A program made the translations under genes and the position numbers. From Berkiella sp963829835 (lineage in GTDB: Bacteria > Pseudomonadota > Gammaproteobacteria > Berkiellales > Berkiellaceae), in the NCBI GenBank assembly GCA_963829835.1, contig CAWHKC010000004.1, forward strand, positions 1,488,001 to 1,552,000: 64,000 nt of DNA. Reading direction: 5' to 3'. Positions 18,210-27,084 of the stretch are shown here, piece after piece. Each line of letters starts with the position of its first letter. Positions within the stretch are counted from its first letter, which is position 1. The notes under the pieces were generated by a model. It searched no databases. It was given only the letters and a program-made list of their open reading frames with translations, and was not told where the DNA came from.

Positions 18210-18653
18210 ATGTCAGCATCAATGTTTGATCAGTTATTCAAATCCAATCAATCTTTTCTACAGCCAATGTTAGAATTAAACAATATTGCCATGCGCTTAT
18301 ATGGTGACGTTGCCAGGGAACATATCAAAGTCATTAATGAACTAGCTCTTTGCCACGCAGAACAATTACAACAATTAAGTCATGCCAAAAGATGGGAAGA
18401 GATGATGGAAATTCAATCGCAATGGGCAGCAAAAGTTTCTGCTCCTTTAAACGAATATGCACAGCACATGATCGACTCGTCTTTGGAAGCGACATCAACG
18501 TACTCCAAATGGATGGAAAAAAATATTGAGCAAGGAAAACACTTCGTTAAAGAAGGTATGAAGGAAGGCGAAGAAAAGATGAAAGAAGGGATGCGTGAAA
18601 CATATAAGGCAGGAAAACAATTACAAGAAAAAACTTCAAGTCATCATAGATAA
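18210..18653 (+). CDS. phaP: Phasin (PHB granule-associated protein)
   Basis: Small amphipathic helical protein that coats PHB granules. The start at 18210 is chosen because AGGGGAG lies just upstream; the longer frame from 18168 would begin with TTG. The 147 residues are almost entirely helical, with the phasin-2 style segment (FDQLFKSNQSFLQPMLELNN, then ERH-like heptads) and a charged C-terminal part rich in Lys/Glu/Met. It is preceded by phaR and followed by a terminator. The family call rests on context and composition as much as on motifs. Confidence 0.87.
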   Translation: MSASMFDQLFKSNQSFLQPMLELNNIAMRLYGDVAREHIKVINELALCHAEQLQQLSHAKRWEEMMEIQSQWAAKVSAPLNEYAQHMIDSSLEATSTYSKWMEKNIEQGKHFVKEGMKEGEEKMKEGMRETYKAGKQLQEKTSSHHR

Positions 18654-18681
18654 TTTTCATTTTCCAATCCTTGCAAAAATG

Positions 18682-18716
18682 AACCCCAAGGCCTTTTGGT
18701 TTTGGGGTTTTTTTTA
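18682..18716 (+). terminator. Rho-independent terminator of the pha operon
   Basis: ACCCCAA and TTGGGGT pair around a 12-base loop and are followed by a run of T, 30 bases after the phasin stop. Confidence 0.82.
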
Positions 18717-18874
18717 TGTGGTAAAAAACTATAGTTGGCGGTTCTTTGTATAAATTACGCAGGTAATGCGATAAAAAGGGAACAATTTAGGCTGAATAAA
18801 TTGTGATATTGTCTTTCCAACTTTATAATGCCACATAACATAATACCCCAGATTTATATTAAAGGCATTAACAC

Positions 18875-21800
18875 ATGTTAAAAGCTCCTGGATCTTGCGA
18901 TTTGGATCCTTTGCCCGATGAAATAGAAGATGAACTGGTCAATGCGCTTTTGCCTTTATGGCTAAATGAATTACCTGATAAACCACATCACATTCTCTTT
19001 AAAAGTTGTGGCACGATTTTAGGGGAAATGTTATTACAATTAGGAGGGAGTGCTCCTCCTCAAACAAATGACAATGAGCATCCTGTTTTTGGTCTGCTTA
19101 GGGGCCTTTATGCTAATGAAGACTGTTTTGATAACATTGAAAGTAGTTTACAAGAGTTCAATAATAAGACTTTCCCAAAAATAATATTGAATGATACAAA
19201 GTTATCGCTTGAAGAAAAATTGAAAAACCTCAAAGCGCTTATTTTAAATGCTAATATCAATGTTTATGTTTTTACGCATGTCATCCAAACCCAAGAGCCA
19301 GATCCTTTGAGAGAAATTTCAATCATCATGGCACTTGGCCATGTACTGTCAAAAACTTACAGTTTGATCTTAGATACCGAGTTAAAAACAATAAACGCCA
19401 ATGACTATCAATTGCTAGTGAGTTTAATTGCTCCTTACAAAATCCAACTCACCAAACTTCATACTTCTTTTAAAAAGATCATAGAATCGATATCTGACAA
19501 TACCCCCCATCCAGAAGAGTTAAAAATTCAACTGCTTGATGTTTTTAAAACTTTTATTACTAACGATATAAGACATGCACAATTTTTATCTTTTCAAGGA
19601 AATCATCAAGCTGCGATATTGCTCCTAACGCAAGCAAAAGAGAAATACCAATTTTTGCGTAATCAACTTTTGCGTCTCAAAATAGATTTGTCGGAAATCG
19701 ACCGAAATAATAATACCTATACAATGGATGATTTAGATCAAAGTGTACAATCATTGTCCAGGTTATATACCTTGGCAAGCGAAGATTTTAAAGCTATTGA
19801 TAAAGTGCTGATTGGGTTTAAAGAAGGAAATAGCCGCTTACAGTTCAAGACAAAAGAACAATTTCTAGCAAAGATTGAGGCGCAATTGATTATGGCGCGC
19901 TCCATCGTTAAAACGGGTGCGTCAACAGCAACAATACTCAGAGCAGTAAAAGAAACGCTCGAAATAGTAAATCATTATTTTTCATTAGATCAAGATAATA
20001 GAAAAGAATATGCTCCAAAAATGAGTGAGTGCCTCATGGCCTGGGTGCTATGCTTTACCAAAAAAGATCCTGATGACATCATCAAATCCATTCGCGATAA
20101 ATTTCGCGAATTAGCGAATCGTTGTCTTCGAGAAAGCCAATCATTTAGTCCGGACCTTGCGCAAACAAAACCTAAAACTAAAGTATCTGAGGTTACTAAA
20201 GCGCCTGATGCTCATCGTTTGTGTAGTTTACTTGAAAAATTTACCGAGAGCACAAAACCTGGGGAAGAAAACAAAGAGGCATTAGTATTACTTAGCAGAA
20301 ATCCTGAATTTACAAACCATGAGGTGATAAAAGAGTCCGTTATACCCTATTTTTTAGCCTGTGGAGAGATAAACACCTATCAAGCTGGAGAACTTCGTCG
20401 CTTGCCTTTGACAGAACAAAAAAAGTTTATCAACGAAAAATTAAAAAGAATCAATTCAGCTTATTTTATATATAAACATGTTATCAGTGCAGCTCAATAT
20501 CCCTTCAATAAATGTACTTCTCTCATTTATGCTTTGCATAGTGATTCGTACCAATTGTTAGACATTCTTACCTATTTATATTTAGAAGCCAATCTCCCTC
20601 TAGGCGATGTGGGCTTGTTCAAAAATTTAATTACTACCTATGGTTCAATGGCAAGAGAATTGAGTAAAGAAAGATCGGACTTTATTCTCAATGCGATTCG
20701 GTCTCTGGATGGACAAAACGATATTGATCAATTTGACGACTATAAATCAACAATTTGGAATTTGGCAGCTTTGGGTACAAGCGTGCGGGGGCAGCTTGTT
20801 GATTTCTACCAATATCATGCGATGAAGAGTGAACAGCAGGCTGAAACATTACTTTTTAATGAAAGCGTCTCATTACTTAAAAAAATTCTACCTGATTTAG
20901 CGGATAGTCTTTGCTCTGATAGAGAAACCTTAGAAAGCAATATAAGGGAACTTGAAGAGGAAGCACAAACTATGGGCCAAATCAGCGTTCAATCAGGAAG
21001 CCCTCATCAGCAATTACTTCGTTCATGGCAAATTGTCGAAGAATTTCTTATTATAGAAACTGATCCCAAAAAATTTCTAAGTGTATTTCATTTTACATCC
21101 CATATTGATGCAAAGACATTTGAAACATCGCTGACATTTCTTATTCAAGAAATTGAAAACTTAACTGATGATAAACCTTTAAGTGAATGGTTAACATCGG
21201 ATGCTTTAACTTATCTGCAGGCAGCGTGCTTAATATTATTTAGGTTAAAAGCTGACGATAATGTGAACGCTCAATATAAATCCCTCTATAGTAAGGCTTT
21301 TGAACTGTGTGGTGCTTTTTCAAGATTTTATAAAGCTGAAAAAAATGAACCATTGCAATCATTGATTATTGAACGATTTAATACATTAGGGTCCTATTAT
21401 CAAAATTTAGTACATAAGTTAACGGTGCCTACCTCCAAAAGGGAGACGCAGCAAAGTATTGAAGTGATAAACCCTGAATTGACCAAAGAAATGGCCAAGC
21501 AAATTGTATTGATGGCAATGACACCACCTTTAAATTTAAATGCAGCGCAAGTTCAGAGGAATATGTCAAAATTCGAAGATTTATTTCGTGATAGTAAATT
21601 CATGCAAGTTTTGAATATGACGATAACAGGCGCCCAAGTAGAGCTGGGTTCAATAGATAATATAAAAATAATAGTATCTAAAAAGAACTCAAAAGAAGAT
21701 AAAGAATTGCTTAAACTAAAGGTGAAAAAGCGCATTAGCCTATTTTATTATAGTTGGTGTTATATTTTTGCGCCTTATCATGCGAACAAAACGTTGAATA

Positions 21801-23965
21801 ATTTCATGCTTAGTCAATTATTCGATGAGTTAACAAACGCTATGTTTCATTGCTTCGATGCGTTAGAGACTCAATCATTAGAGAAAGAGGATTTAGACTT
21901 TTTGGCCGAAGTGCTTACATTAAGCAAAACCCTCTTTGATAAAATTGAGAGAACATTTATTGATTTATTAGATAAAATTGTAACTAATGAAACAAAAGAT
22001 GAATTAATGCCATATACAATAAGTAGATTGAAAGCACAAATGTGGTTAAGCTATAGCTTGTTTGTTGGAATCCCCTTGTCCTATGGAGAATTTCTATTAG
22101 AACAGAATAATTTAAGTGAAGCTAAACAACAAATTCAAAAAGCCCAAAGTAAGCTCTCAAATCTTAAGGAAAAAAAGGATGCTATTTTATCTGCCTGCGG
22201 TCAAGATAAAGACCAGGCAACAAATGAAATAAAAACGATGGAAAGAAGAATTGACGATCTCAAAAAAGATTATGAAGCTAAATTGAAAGCCAGTTTAGAG
22301 CAAGCCAAAGAGAAAGTAGCACCTAAACAAGAAAGTGGATCGGGTCGCGCAATAAGAGTTGTTAGACAAGAGAGTAAAGAATATCAAGAACCTAAAGGAA
22401 AAGGGAAAATAGTTGGAGAAAAGGAACCCGAGAAAATAGGGAAACGCAAAAAAAATAAAACACAAAAGCAAGTGGTGCTCTCGATCCCAAGCGATCCACA
22501 ACAGACAAATTTGACAACAAGATTGCCAACCAAAGTTGAAAGTAAGCCCATACAAGCAAGGGCGCAGCAAATACCCCAACCCCCTAAAACGCAACCACAA
22601 GCTCTGCCTTCTTCAGTCAAAAAGCCTACTGCTTTCTTCCAAAAAAGAGCCGCAACACCAAAGTTATTAAAATCAAAACCAGCTCCTGTGCCAATGCCAC
22701 AAGTCATTGTGCCAGCACAAGTCAAGCCAGTTATAGTAATACCTCCCATGGTGGGGAATGCTTGGTTTAAGGACAAGGAAATAACGGAAAAAGCGCCTCT
22801 GCCAGTCGTTGCTTGCAACACTGTGGTTCTTGAAAATGATCCCTTAAGGGAACCGTTGCCTATTATTACACCCCAGGCTATTGCTTTACCCCCCGATGTA
22901 AAATCTTTAATGGATTTTTTGGTTGCAAATAAAGTATGGGTGTGTGCCGCAGGCGGTTGTGCCCGCGATTTTTTACGTAAAGTTAAACCAAATGATTGGG
23001 ATTTAGTAACCAATTGCCCGGTTGATAAGCTAAGAATGCTGCTTCAAGTTTATATGCAGGGAAAAAAATGTATAGAAATAAAGTTAAATAAACAAATATC
23101 ACTCTTTGAAATGGGAGATGGCATTGATATCGTTTGTACGCATCCTGAAAAACCAAGTTTGCGCGCACTTTTACAAGAATATGATGTAACAGTGAATACC
23201 TATTGTTTTGATCGCCATGGCAATCTATTGGCACCGCTTGATAATTATGCAGACTGGGATAATCCCTATTTAAAAGGTATCCTCAATGAAACAACGGTAT
23301 TGCGATGGGTTAGATTTAAAAATGAATTAAGCAAAGAATTTCCGGAGGAGATTATACAAGAATTACCGTCTCTAGATTCTGTACTACCAAAATTAATTTG
23401 GAGCTTATTCAAAAAACAGTTAGAAAAGTTATTTTTAAATGGAATGGCTGTTGAAAATTTGCAAACCCTTTTATCATTAAATATATTGCCGAGTTTGCTT
23501 TTCCCACAGTTAAAAAGAGAGATAAAATATTTGCAGCAAATAATAGATTGTTGGTTGGATAATTGTGAAATCTTAGACCAATCATATAGACAAGCCAAAC
23601 AGAATGGCGAATCGCTCAAAAAATCAACTGATATATTTGAAAAAATATTATCCCTATTGTTGTTACCTTATGTCGAGGCATCTCTTGAAAAGAATAAAAC
23701 GAATGCCATTACCGAGGTGTTAAATCTATTTTGCCTGCATCATCCAGGCTTTGAAGAAGCCGATAAAAATCTCATCAGAAAAGCTGCTCCTGGCTTTTTA
23801 GAGATGACGTTAGATTCTTACAATAAACTACAAGCTTTGCCGGAATCGACTGTTGCGCCTGTCTATGTGCCAAAATTTCTGCAGATAGGTTTGCCATCTT
23901 ATGGCGTTGCTGAACCACGAACTACGCAATCAAGTTATGCTAGTAAAGAGAGAGCGACCCCTTAA
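18875..23965 (+). CDS. Giant (1696-residue) protein with C-terminal nucleotidyltransferase-like domain
   Basis: Residues 1-1080 are helical and match no family I know. Residues about 1085-1150 form a coiled coil (Lys/Glu/Gln-rich). Residues about 1150-1320 are a basic, Pro-rich linker (for example GKRKKNKTQKQVVL and PQPPKTQPQALP). Residues about 1350-1480 resemble the poly(A) polymerase/CCA head: AGGCARD at 1359-1365 and NDWDLVTNCP with a paired-Asp motif near 1373, but the RDxTIN motif reads YDVTVNT. The last 200 residues resemble those of the 513-residue protein at 7201-8742. Size, linkers and lack of membrane segments suggest a lineage-specific effector, which is inference. The ATG is preceded by AAAGG. 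Confidence 0.85.
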   Translation: MLKAPGSCDLDPLPDEIEDELVNALLPLWLNELPDKPHHILFKSCGTILGEMLLQLGGSAPPQTNDNEHPVFGLLRGLYANEDCFDNIESSLQEFNNKTFPKIILNDTKLSLEEKLKNLKALILNANINVYVFTHVIQTQEPDPLREISIIMALGHVLSKTYSLILDTELKTINANDYQLLVSLIAPYKIQLTKLHTSFKKIIESISDNTPHPEELKIQLLDVFKTFITNDIRHAQFLSFQGNHQAAILLLTQAKEKYQFLRNQLLRLKIDLSEIDRNNNTYTMDDLDQSVQSLSRLYTLASEDFKAIDKVLIGFKEGNSRLQFKTKEQFLAKIEAQLIMARSIVKTGASTATILRAVKETLEIVNHYFSLDQDNRKEYAPKMSECLMAWVLCFTKKDPDDIIKSIRDKFRELANRCLRESQSFSPDLAQTKPKTKVSEVTKAPDAHRLCSLLEKFTESTKPGEENKEALVLLSRNPEFTNHEVIKESVIPYFLACGEINTYQAGELRRLPLTEQKKFINEKLKRINSAYFIYKHVISAAQYPFNKCTSLIYALHSDSYQLLDILTYLYLEANLPLGDVGLFKNLITTYGSMARELSKERSDFILNAIRSLDGQNDIDQFDDYKSTIWNLAALGTSVRGQLVDFYQYHAMKSEQQAETLLFNESVSLLKKILPDLADSLCSDRETLESNIRELEEEAQTMGQISVQSGSPHQQLLRSWQIVEEFLIIETDPKKFLSVFHFTSHIDAKTFETSLTFLIQEIENLTDDKPLSEWLTSDALTYLQAACLILFRLKADDNVNAQYKSLYSKAFELCGAFSRFYKAEKNEPLQSLIIERFNTLGSYYQNLVHKLTVPTSKRETQQSIEVINPELTKEMAKQIVLMAMTPPLNLNAAQVQRNMSKFEDLFRDSKFMQVLNMTITGAQVELGSIDNIKIIVSKKNSKEDKELLKLKVKKRISLFYYSWCYIFAPYHANKTLNNFMLSQLFDELTNAMFHCFDALETQSLEKEDLDFLAEVLTLSKTLFDKIERTFIDLLDKIVTNETKDELMPYTISRLKAQMWLSYSLFVGIPLSYGEFLLEQNNLSEAKQQIQKAQSKLSNLKEKKDAILSACGQDKDQATNEIKTMERRIDDLKKDYEAKLKASLEQAKEKVAPKQESGSGRAIRVVRQESKEYQEPKGKGKIVGEKEPEKIGKRKKNKTQKQVVLSIPSDPQQTNLTTRLPTKVESKPIQARAQQIPQPPKTQPQALPSSVKKPTAFFQKRAATPKLLKSKPAPVPMPQVIVPAQVKPVIVIPPMVGNAWFKDKEITEKAPLPVVACNTVVLENDPLREPLPIITPQAIALPPDVKSLMDFLVANKVWVCAAGGCARDFLRKVKPNDWDLVTNCPVDKLRMLLQVYMQGKKCIEIKLNKQISLFEMGDGIDIVCTHPEKPSLRALLQEYDVTVNTYCFDRHGNLLAPLDNYADWDNPYLKGILNETTVLRWVRFKNELSKEFPEEIIQELPSLDSVLPKLIWSLFKKQLEKLFLNGMAVENLQTLLSLNILPSLLFPQLKREIKYLQQIIDCWLDNCEILDQSYRQAKQNGESLKKSTDIFEKILSLLLLPYVEASLEKNKTNAITEVLNLFCLHHPGFEEADKNLIRKAAPGFLEMTLDSYNKLQALPESTVAPVYVPKFLQIGLPSYGVAEPRTTQSSYASKERATP

Positions 23966-24077
23966 TTTTCTTTCCTCCAGCACCATGATAGGATTATTGT
24001 TTAATATCAAAGAGAAGCATGTAGATTTTAAAGTTTTAAATTATTTCGAGTTGGTATGATTACTCTATGGGGAACTT

Positions 24078-24341
24078 ATGAAAATTTTAAGCCAGGAAGA
24101 GATAAAATGTGTTTCAGGTGGAAATGTTACGTTTACACCAAATGTTGATGGATCATTTATGATTGAAATTAGCTATACTAGTGATCATCTTGCATTCGCG
24201 GGATTTGATTTTTATTCCGATAGTATTTTGTGCAATGGCCAGCAAATTGAATCAATGACAACATGTAATGGTTATTACGTAAATTATCAAGCTACTCCTG
24301 ATTACGACATATGTCTGATGAGAATCAACTTAATACCATAA
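24078..24341 (+). CDS. Double-glycine leader peptide 1 of a tandem pair
   Basis: An 87-residue product starting with the 15-residue leader MKILSQEEIKCVSGG. The core of 72 residues is not glycine-zipper-like. It is rich in Tyr, Asn, Asp, Ser and Thr with two Cys pairs' worth of cysteines (positions near 54, 63 and 78) and looks beta-rich. GGGGA lies four bases before the ATG. The next gene begins 11 bases after the stop with a nearly identical leader start (MKILS). Export by a C39-peptidase transporter is inferred; the core resembles no bacteriocin I know. Confidence 0.75.
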   Translation: MKILSQEEIKCVSGGNVTFTPNVDGSFMIEISYTSDHLAFAGFDFYSDSILCNGQQIESMTTCNGYYVNYQATPDYDICLMRINLIP

Positions 24342-24352
24342 GGATTACATTC

Positions 24353-24634
24353 ATGAAAATATTATCGTTAAATGACACTCTTAAAATTTCAGGCGGTTCA
24401 ATATATTTAACCTATGAATTGGTGAATTGGATGAATATTCTTGAATTCACTATAACAAATCAAAATGATGTTTTTAATTGTGGTCCGCTTAGTTTTATTA
24501 ACGATAGATTCTATTACGATAATAATGCATATTTTTCTAGCACATCTTATATTTCTGATTCGTACAATTTTAATGTTGAAATGACAGCGCAAGCTGATGG
24601 AAGTATGCATTATTACGCTGTTACTCCATTTTGA
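24353..24634 (+). CDS. Double-glycine leader peptide 2 of a tandem pair
   Basis: A 93-residue product from the ATG at 24353, with AAGGA eight bases upstream. The leader is MKILSLNDTLKISGG, again 15 residues. The core of 78 residues is rich in aromatic residues and Asn (FINDRFYYDNNAYFSSTSY) with a single Cys. It shares composition but little exact sequence with the preceding peptide, as expected for diverged duplicates. A longer frame from 24311 would overlap the previous gene and hide the leader, so it is not used. Confidence 0.75.
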   Translation: MKILSLNDTLKISGGSIYLTYELVNWMNILEFTITNQNDVFNCGPLSFINDRFYYDNNAYFSSTSYISDSYNFNVEMTAQADGSMHYYAVTPF

Positions 24635-24653
24635 AGAAATATCACAGGATAAT

Positions 24654-25418
24654 ATGAAAAAATACTATCAAAAACAAAAGCACTTACAAGAATTAACCTA
24701 TTTGCGTCGAAAACAATATAAAAACCCCTATAGAAAAATTCAGGGAAAAACAAAAAGGGAAACTAAATACATTAAACAATTAATTAATTTTTTCAAACTA
24801 GAAGCTAATTCCAAAGATGCCTATCCGGAAGAACAACGTGATGAAGTAATGGATAAAGATTATTATAATCATGTAAAAATACTTAATCATGTTGGTTTAA
24901 GAAGAATTCGACCTCCTTATTGGTTTAGGAATATAGCATTTAATTATCTATTAAGAATGTTTGAGAAGTGGAAAGCACAAGCAACGCAATTAAATCAGGA
25001 CTACTATCTTAAATTATGGATATATGATGATGAATTTTCACGTTCGGAAATCGTTTTTGGATTGAATAACCGTGTAAAAAGATACAATAATTTATTCGAA
25101 AATCATGATCAAGAAAAAGATATGACTTTTTTGACAAAAGTGATGAAAAATAAATTAATGAACTACAATATCCAATATTGTAAAGAAATGATTCCATTGC
25201 GTGCAGATGATTTCGAAGAAGACAAGACTTGCCAAGTAGCGGAATATGCTATCAAAATGGGGTACGATATCGATAAAAATTTATTGCTCCAAGAGGAATC
25301 CATTCTAAAAAACCTTGATCCATTTTTGGAATGTGGGTTTATTCAGAAAATTGATGATGAAGACTCAGACGAACATTTTTATATAATGCATATTGATAAT
25401 ATTTGGGTTTTAGAATAA
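24654..25418 (+). CDS. Unknown 254-residue protein in the double-glycine peptide operon
   Basis: Starts at 24654 with AGGA just upstream, 19 bases after the second peptide gene, so it is probably cotranscribed. The first 50 residues are strongly basic (KKYYQKQKHLQEL, RRKQYKNPYRKIQGKTKR). The middle is aromatic and charged (RPPYWFRNIAFNYLLRMFEK, YYLKLWIYDDEF), and the end is acidic (DDEDSDEHFY). There is no membrane segment or signal peptide. It does not look like a typical bacteriocin immunity protein, which is usually about 100 residues, nor like a transporter. Maturation factor, partner or unrelated gene remain open. Confidence 0.7.
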   Translation: MKKYYQKQKHLQELTYLRRKQYKNPYRKIQGKTKRETKYIKQLINFFKLEANSKDAYPEEQRDEVMDKDYYNHVKILNHVGLRRIRPPYWFRNIAFNYLLRMFEKWKAQATQLNQDYYLKLWIYDDEFSRSEIVFGLNNRVKRYNNLFENHDQEKDMTFLTKVMKNKLMNYNIQYCKEMIPLRADDFEEDKTCQVAEYAIKMGYDIDKNLLLQEESILKNLDPFLECGFIQKIDDEDSDEHFYIMHIDNIWVLE

Positions 25419-25458
25419 GAAAAAGAGAATAATGTTGAATTATTTTTTCCTGCGCTGC

Positions 25459-25491
25459 TTCCACCTACGCTAAGAAGCTTCGGTCGACAGG
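25459..25491 (+). repeat. Dispersed 33-bp imperfect palindrome, copy 1
   Basis: TTCCACCTACGCT...GAAGCTTCGG..GACAGG. The two arms pair except for a TA/GA mismatch. Close copies lie at 36705-36738 and, on the minus strand, 47389-47421; shorter relatives occur near 44051, 47281 and 56588. The pattern resembles REP elements of other gammaproteobacteria. Confidence 0.75.
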
Positions 25492-25529
25492 CCCGCGGTT
25501 TTAAGAGAGAGGAGAGGGGGTATTTCTTT

Positions 25530-26026
25530 CCCCACGTTCCAGCTTTTCGCCTACGGCTCAAAGCTTCCAAGTAGGGCTAATTTCCTACGCAGCTTCGCTG
25601 CTACAAAAATTTCTCCTCTTACTGCCACAACGTGGCCTAGGATATTAGCCCCGTGTGTAGGCGCTTCTTAGCGCCGGAACGCGGGGATTCTTTTTCCCCA
25701 CGTTCCAGCTTTTCGCCTTTGGCTCAAAGCTTCCAGGTGGGGCTAATTTCCTACGCAGCTTCGCTGCTAAAAGAATTTCTTACTCTTCAGTCACGCAGTG
25801 ACGTAGGAATTTAGCCCCACGTGTAGGAGCTTTTAGCGACGGAACGTGGGGTTAACAAACACCACCCTCCCTCTTTTCAAGCCGCGGTAGCGGCGTAGGA
25901 CATTAAGATTTTCCTGCACCGCTTCGCGGTTAAGAGAGGGGGAGGGGATGATGTTTTATTCCCCACGTTCCAGCGCTCAGAAGCGCTTTCACGTGGGGCT
26001 AATTTCCTACGCAGCTTCGCTGCTGA
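25530..26026. repeat. Array of about three nested-palindrome units in a 650-base non-coding stretch
   Basis: Unit A (25530-25686) and unit B (25696-25851) both begin CCCCACGTTCC and end with its near-complement GGAAC(G)GTGGGG. Each contains an inner inverted repeat, GGGCTAATTTCCTACG against its complement near the far end, plus GCAGCTTCGCTGC hairpins. A truncated unit C starts at 25961. Between B and C lies another palindrome (25864-25947) with CCCTCCCTCTT against AAGAGAGGGGGAGGG. No gene is credible between 25419 and 26066. The units may be remnants of non-autonomous mobile elements. Confidence 0.8.
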
Positions 26027-26066
26027 AGAATAAATTTTTATTTTATGACTATTAAAAGAGGGATGC

Positions 26067-26360
26067 TTAAATCTTACTAAAGAGTGTCTTTAACACACCA
26101 AAGAAACTTTCTTTGGCTAAATGCGGATCAATATTACCGCTCAGCAGAAGCAACAATTGCCCCCAACTTAATACGCTAGCCAGTAGTAAAAGCGGTAAAC
26201 CAATGCCAATGCCAAGCAAGGCATAACACCCTAGCATATTGATGATTTGAGAGAGTAAAAGCGCAACTAAGGGATAGCCTGTGCCAACTGAAAAGGCAGT
26301 AAAACTTAAAGCGATGATGGCTATTAACATGAGTGTAAAGGCAATGAAGAATTTAATCAT
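26067..26360 (-). CDS. Small integral membrane protein
   Basis: 97 residues with two or three hydrophobic segments (about 3-27, 29-47 and 50-75), the rest being a short polar C-terminus (DPHLAKESFFGVLKTLFSKI). No family is recognised. It overlaps the nitroreductase upstream of it by 8 bases on the same strand and so forms a dksA - nitroreductase - membrane protein run. Confidence 0.68.
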   Translation of the reverse strand: MIKFFIAFTLMLIAIIALSFTAFSVGTGYPLVALLLSQIINMLGCYALLGIGIGLPLLLLASVLSWGQLLLLLSGNIDPHLAKESFFGVLKTLFSKI

Positions 26361-27084
26361 GGTACACCGTAAATGATTCTACTTCTTCTCGAGATGTTCG
26401 ATATTGATTAATAGGATGTGACCAGTCGGCATATCCCATCGCCATACCACAGACTATGTGCATTGAAGTTGGAATATTCAAATGCTCGCGAATGATATGA
26501 GGGTATTCAGCAAGTGCGGCTTGAGGGCATGTTTCAAGGCCAAAAGCCCTTGCACTTAACATCACATTTTGAATAAACATACCCATATCCATCCATGAAC
26601 CTTTACACAAGCGGGAATCCAGATAAAAAATCAAAGCAACTGGCGCACCAAAAAAGGAATAGTTTCGATACCATTGCTTTTTACGTTTTTCAGTTTCATT
26701 AACTTGAATATTTAAAGCACTATAAAGGGCTAATCCACATGCTTTGCGTCTGCTCTTATAGGGCTCAAACCATTCTTCTGGATAATAATGATAATCAGGG
26801 TTTTCAGGAATTTGCTCTTCTTTGGCCTTGATAATGGCTTGCGAAATCATTTGGCGGTGTTTTTGGCCAAGAACGGCAACATGCCATGGTTGAGTATTAA
26901 CGCCAGAGGGGGCAAATCGAGCGGCTTCTAAGATTTTAGCAACAAAATCTTTGGGGACATCTTTTTCAATAAACGCTCTCACAGACTGGCGATCACGTAT
27001 GGTCGTGATCACCTCTGATCTTGATACAGACGTTAAATCATCGTCCTTGTTTTTCACGTACTTCTGCAAGCGTTTTGCAATCAA
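26353..27084 (-). CDS. Nitroreductase-family FMN oxidoreductase
   Basis: FMN-dependent reductase. The family start is clear: TTIRDRQSVRAF supplies the Arg that binds FMN phosphate, followed by ILEAARFAPSGVNTQPWHV and, late in the protein, CGMAMGYADW. The physiological substrate is unknown. The start is uncertain: ATG at 27084 (243 residues) lies inside the end of dksA. GTG at 27057 and GTG at 27012 are in frame, and 27012 would avoid the overlap and still keep the FMN site. Cotranscription with dksA is likely. Confidence 0.9.
   Translation of the reverse strand: MIAKRLQKYVKNKDDDLTSVSRSEVITTIRDRQSVRAFIEKDVPKDFVAKILEAARFAPSGVNTQPWHVAVLGQKHRQMISQAIIKAKEEQIPENPDYHYYPEEWFEPYKSRRKACGLALYSALNIQVNETEKRKKQWYRNYSFFGAPVALIFYLDSRLCKGSWMDMGMFIQNVMLSARAFGLETCPQAALAEYPHIIREHLNIPTSMHIVCGMAMGYADWSHPINQYRTSREEVESFTVYHD

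Noticed and set aside
22384..23013. 209-codon antisense frame within the giant gene
   Set aside because: The sense frame has clear domain motifs; the antisense frame is Gly/Ala/Cys/Phe-rich as expected from the complement of a Pro/Lys-rich linker.
25379..25570. 63-codon minus-strand frame at the start of the palindrome array
   Set aside because: It consists of repeat sequence and has no ribosome site.
25530..26026. CRISPR array
   Set aside because: Repeats are long, degenerate and palindromic without regular unique spacers, and there are no cas genes.
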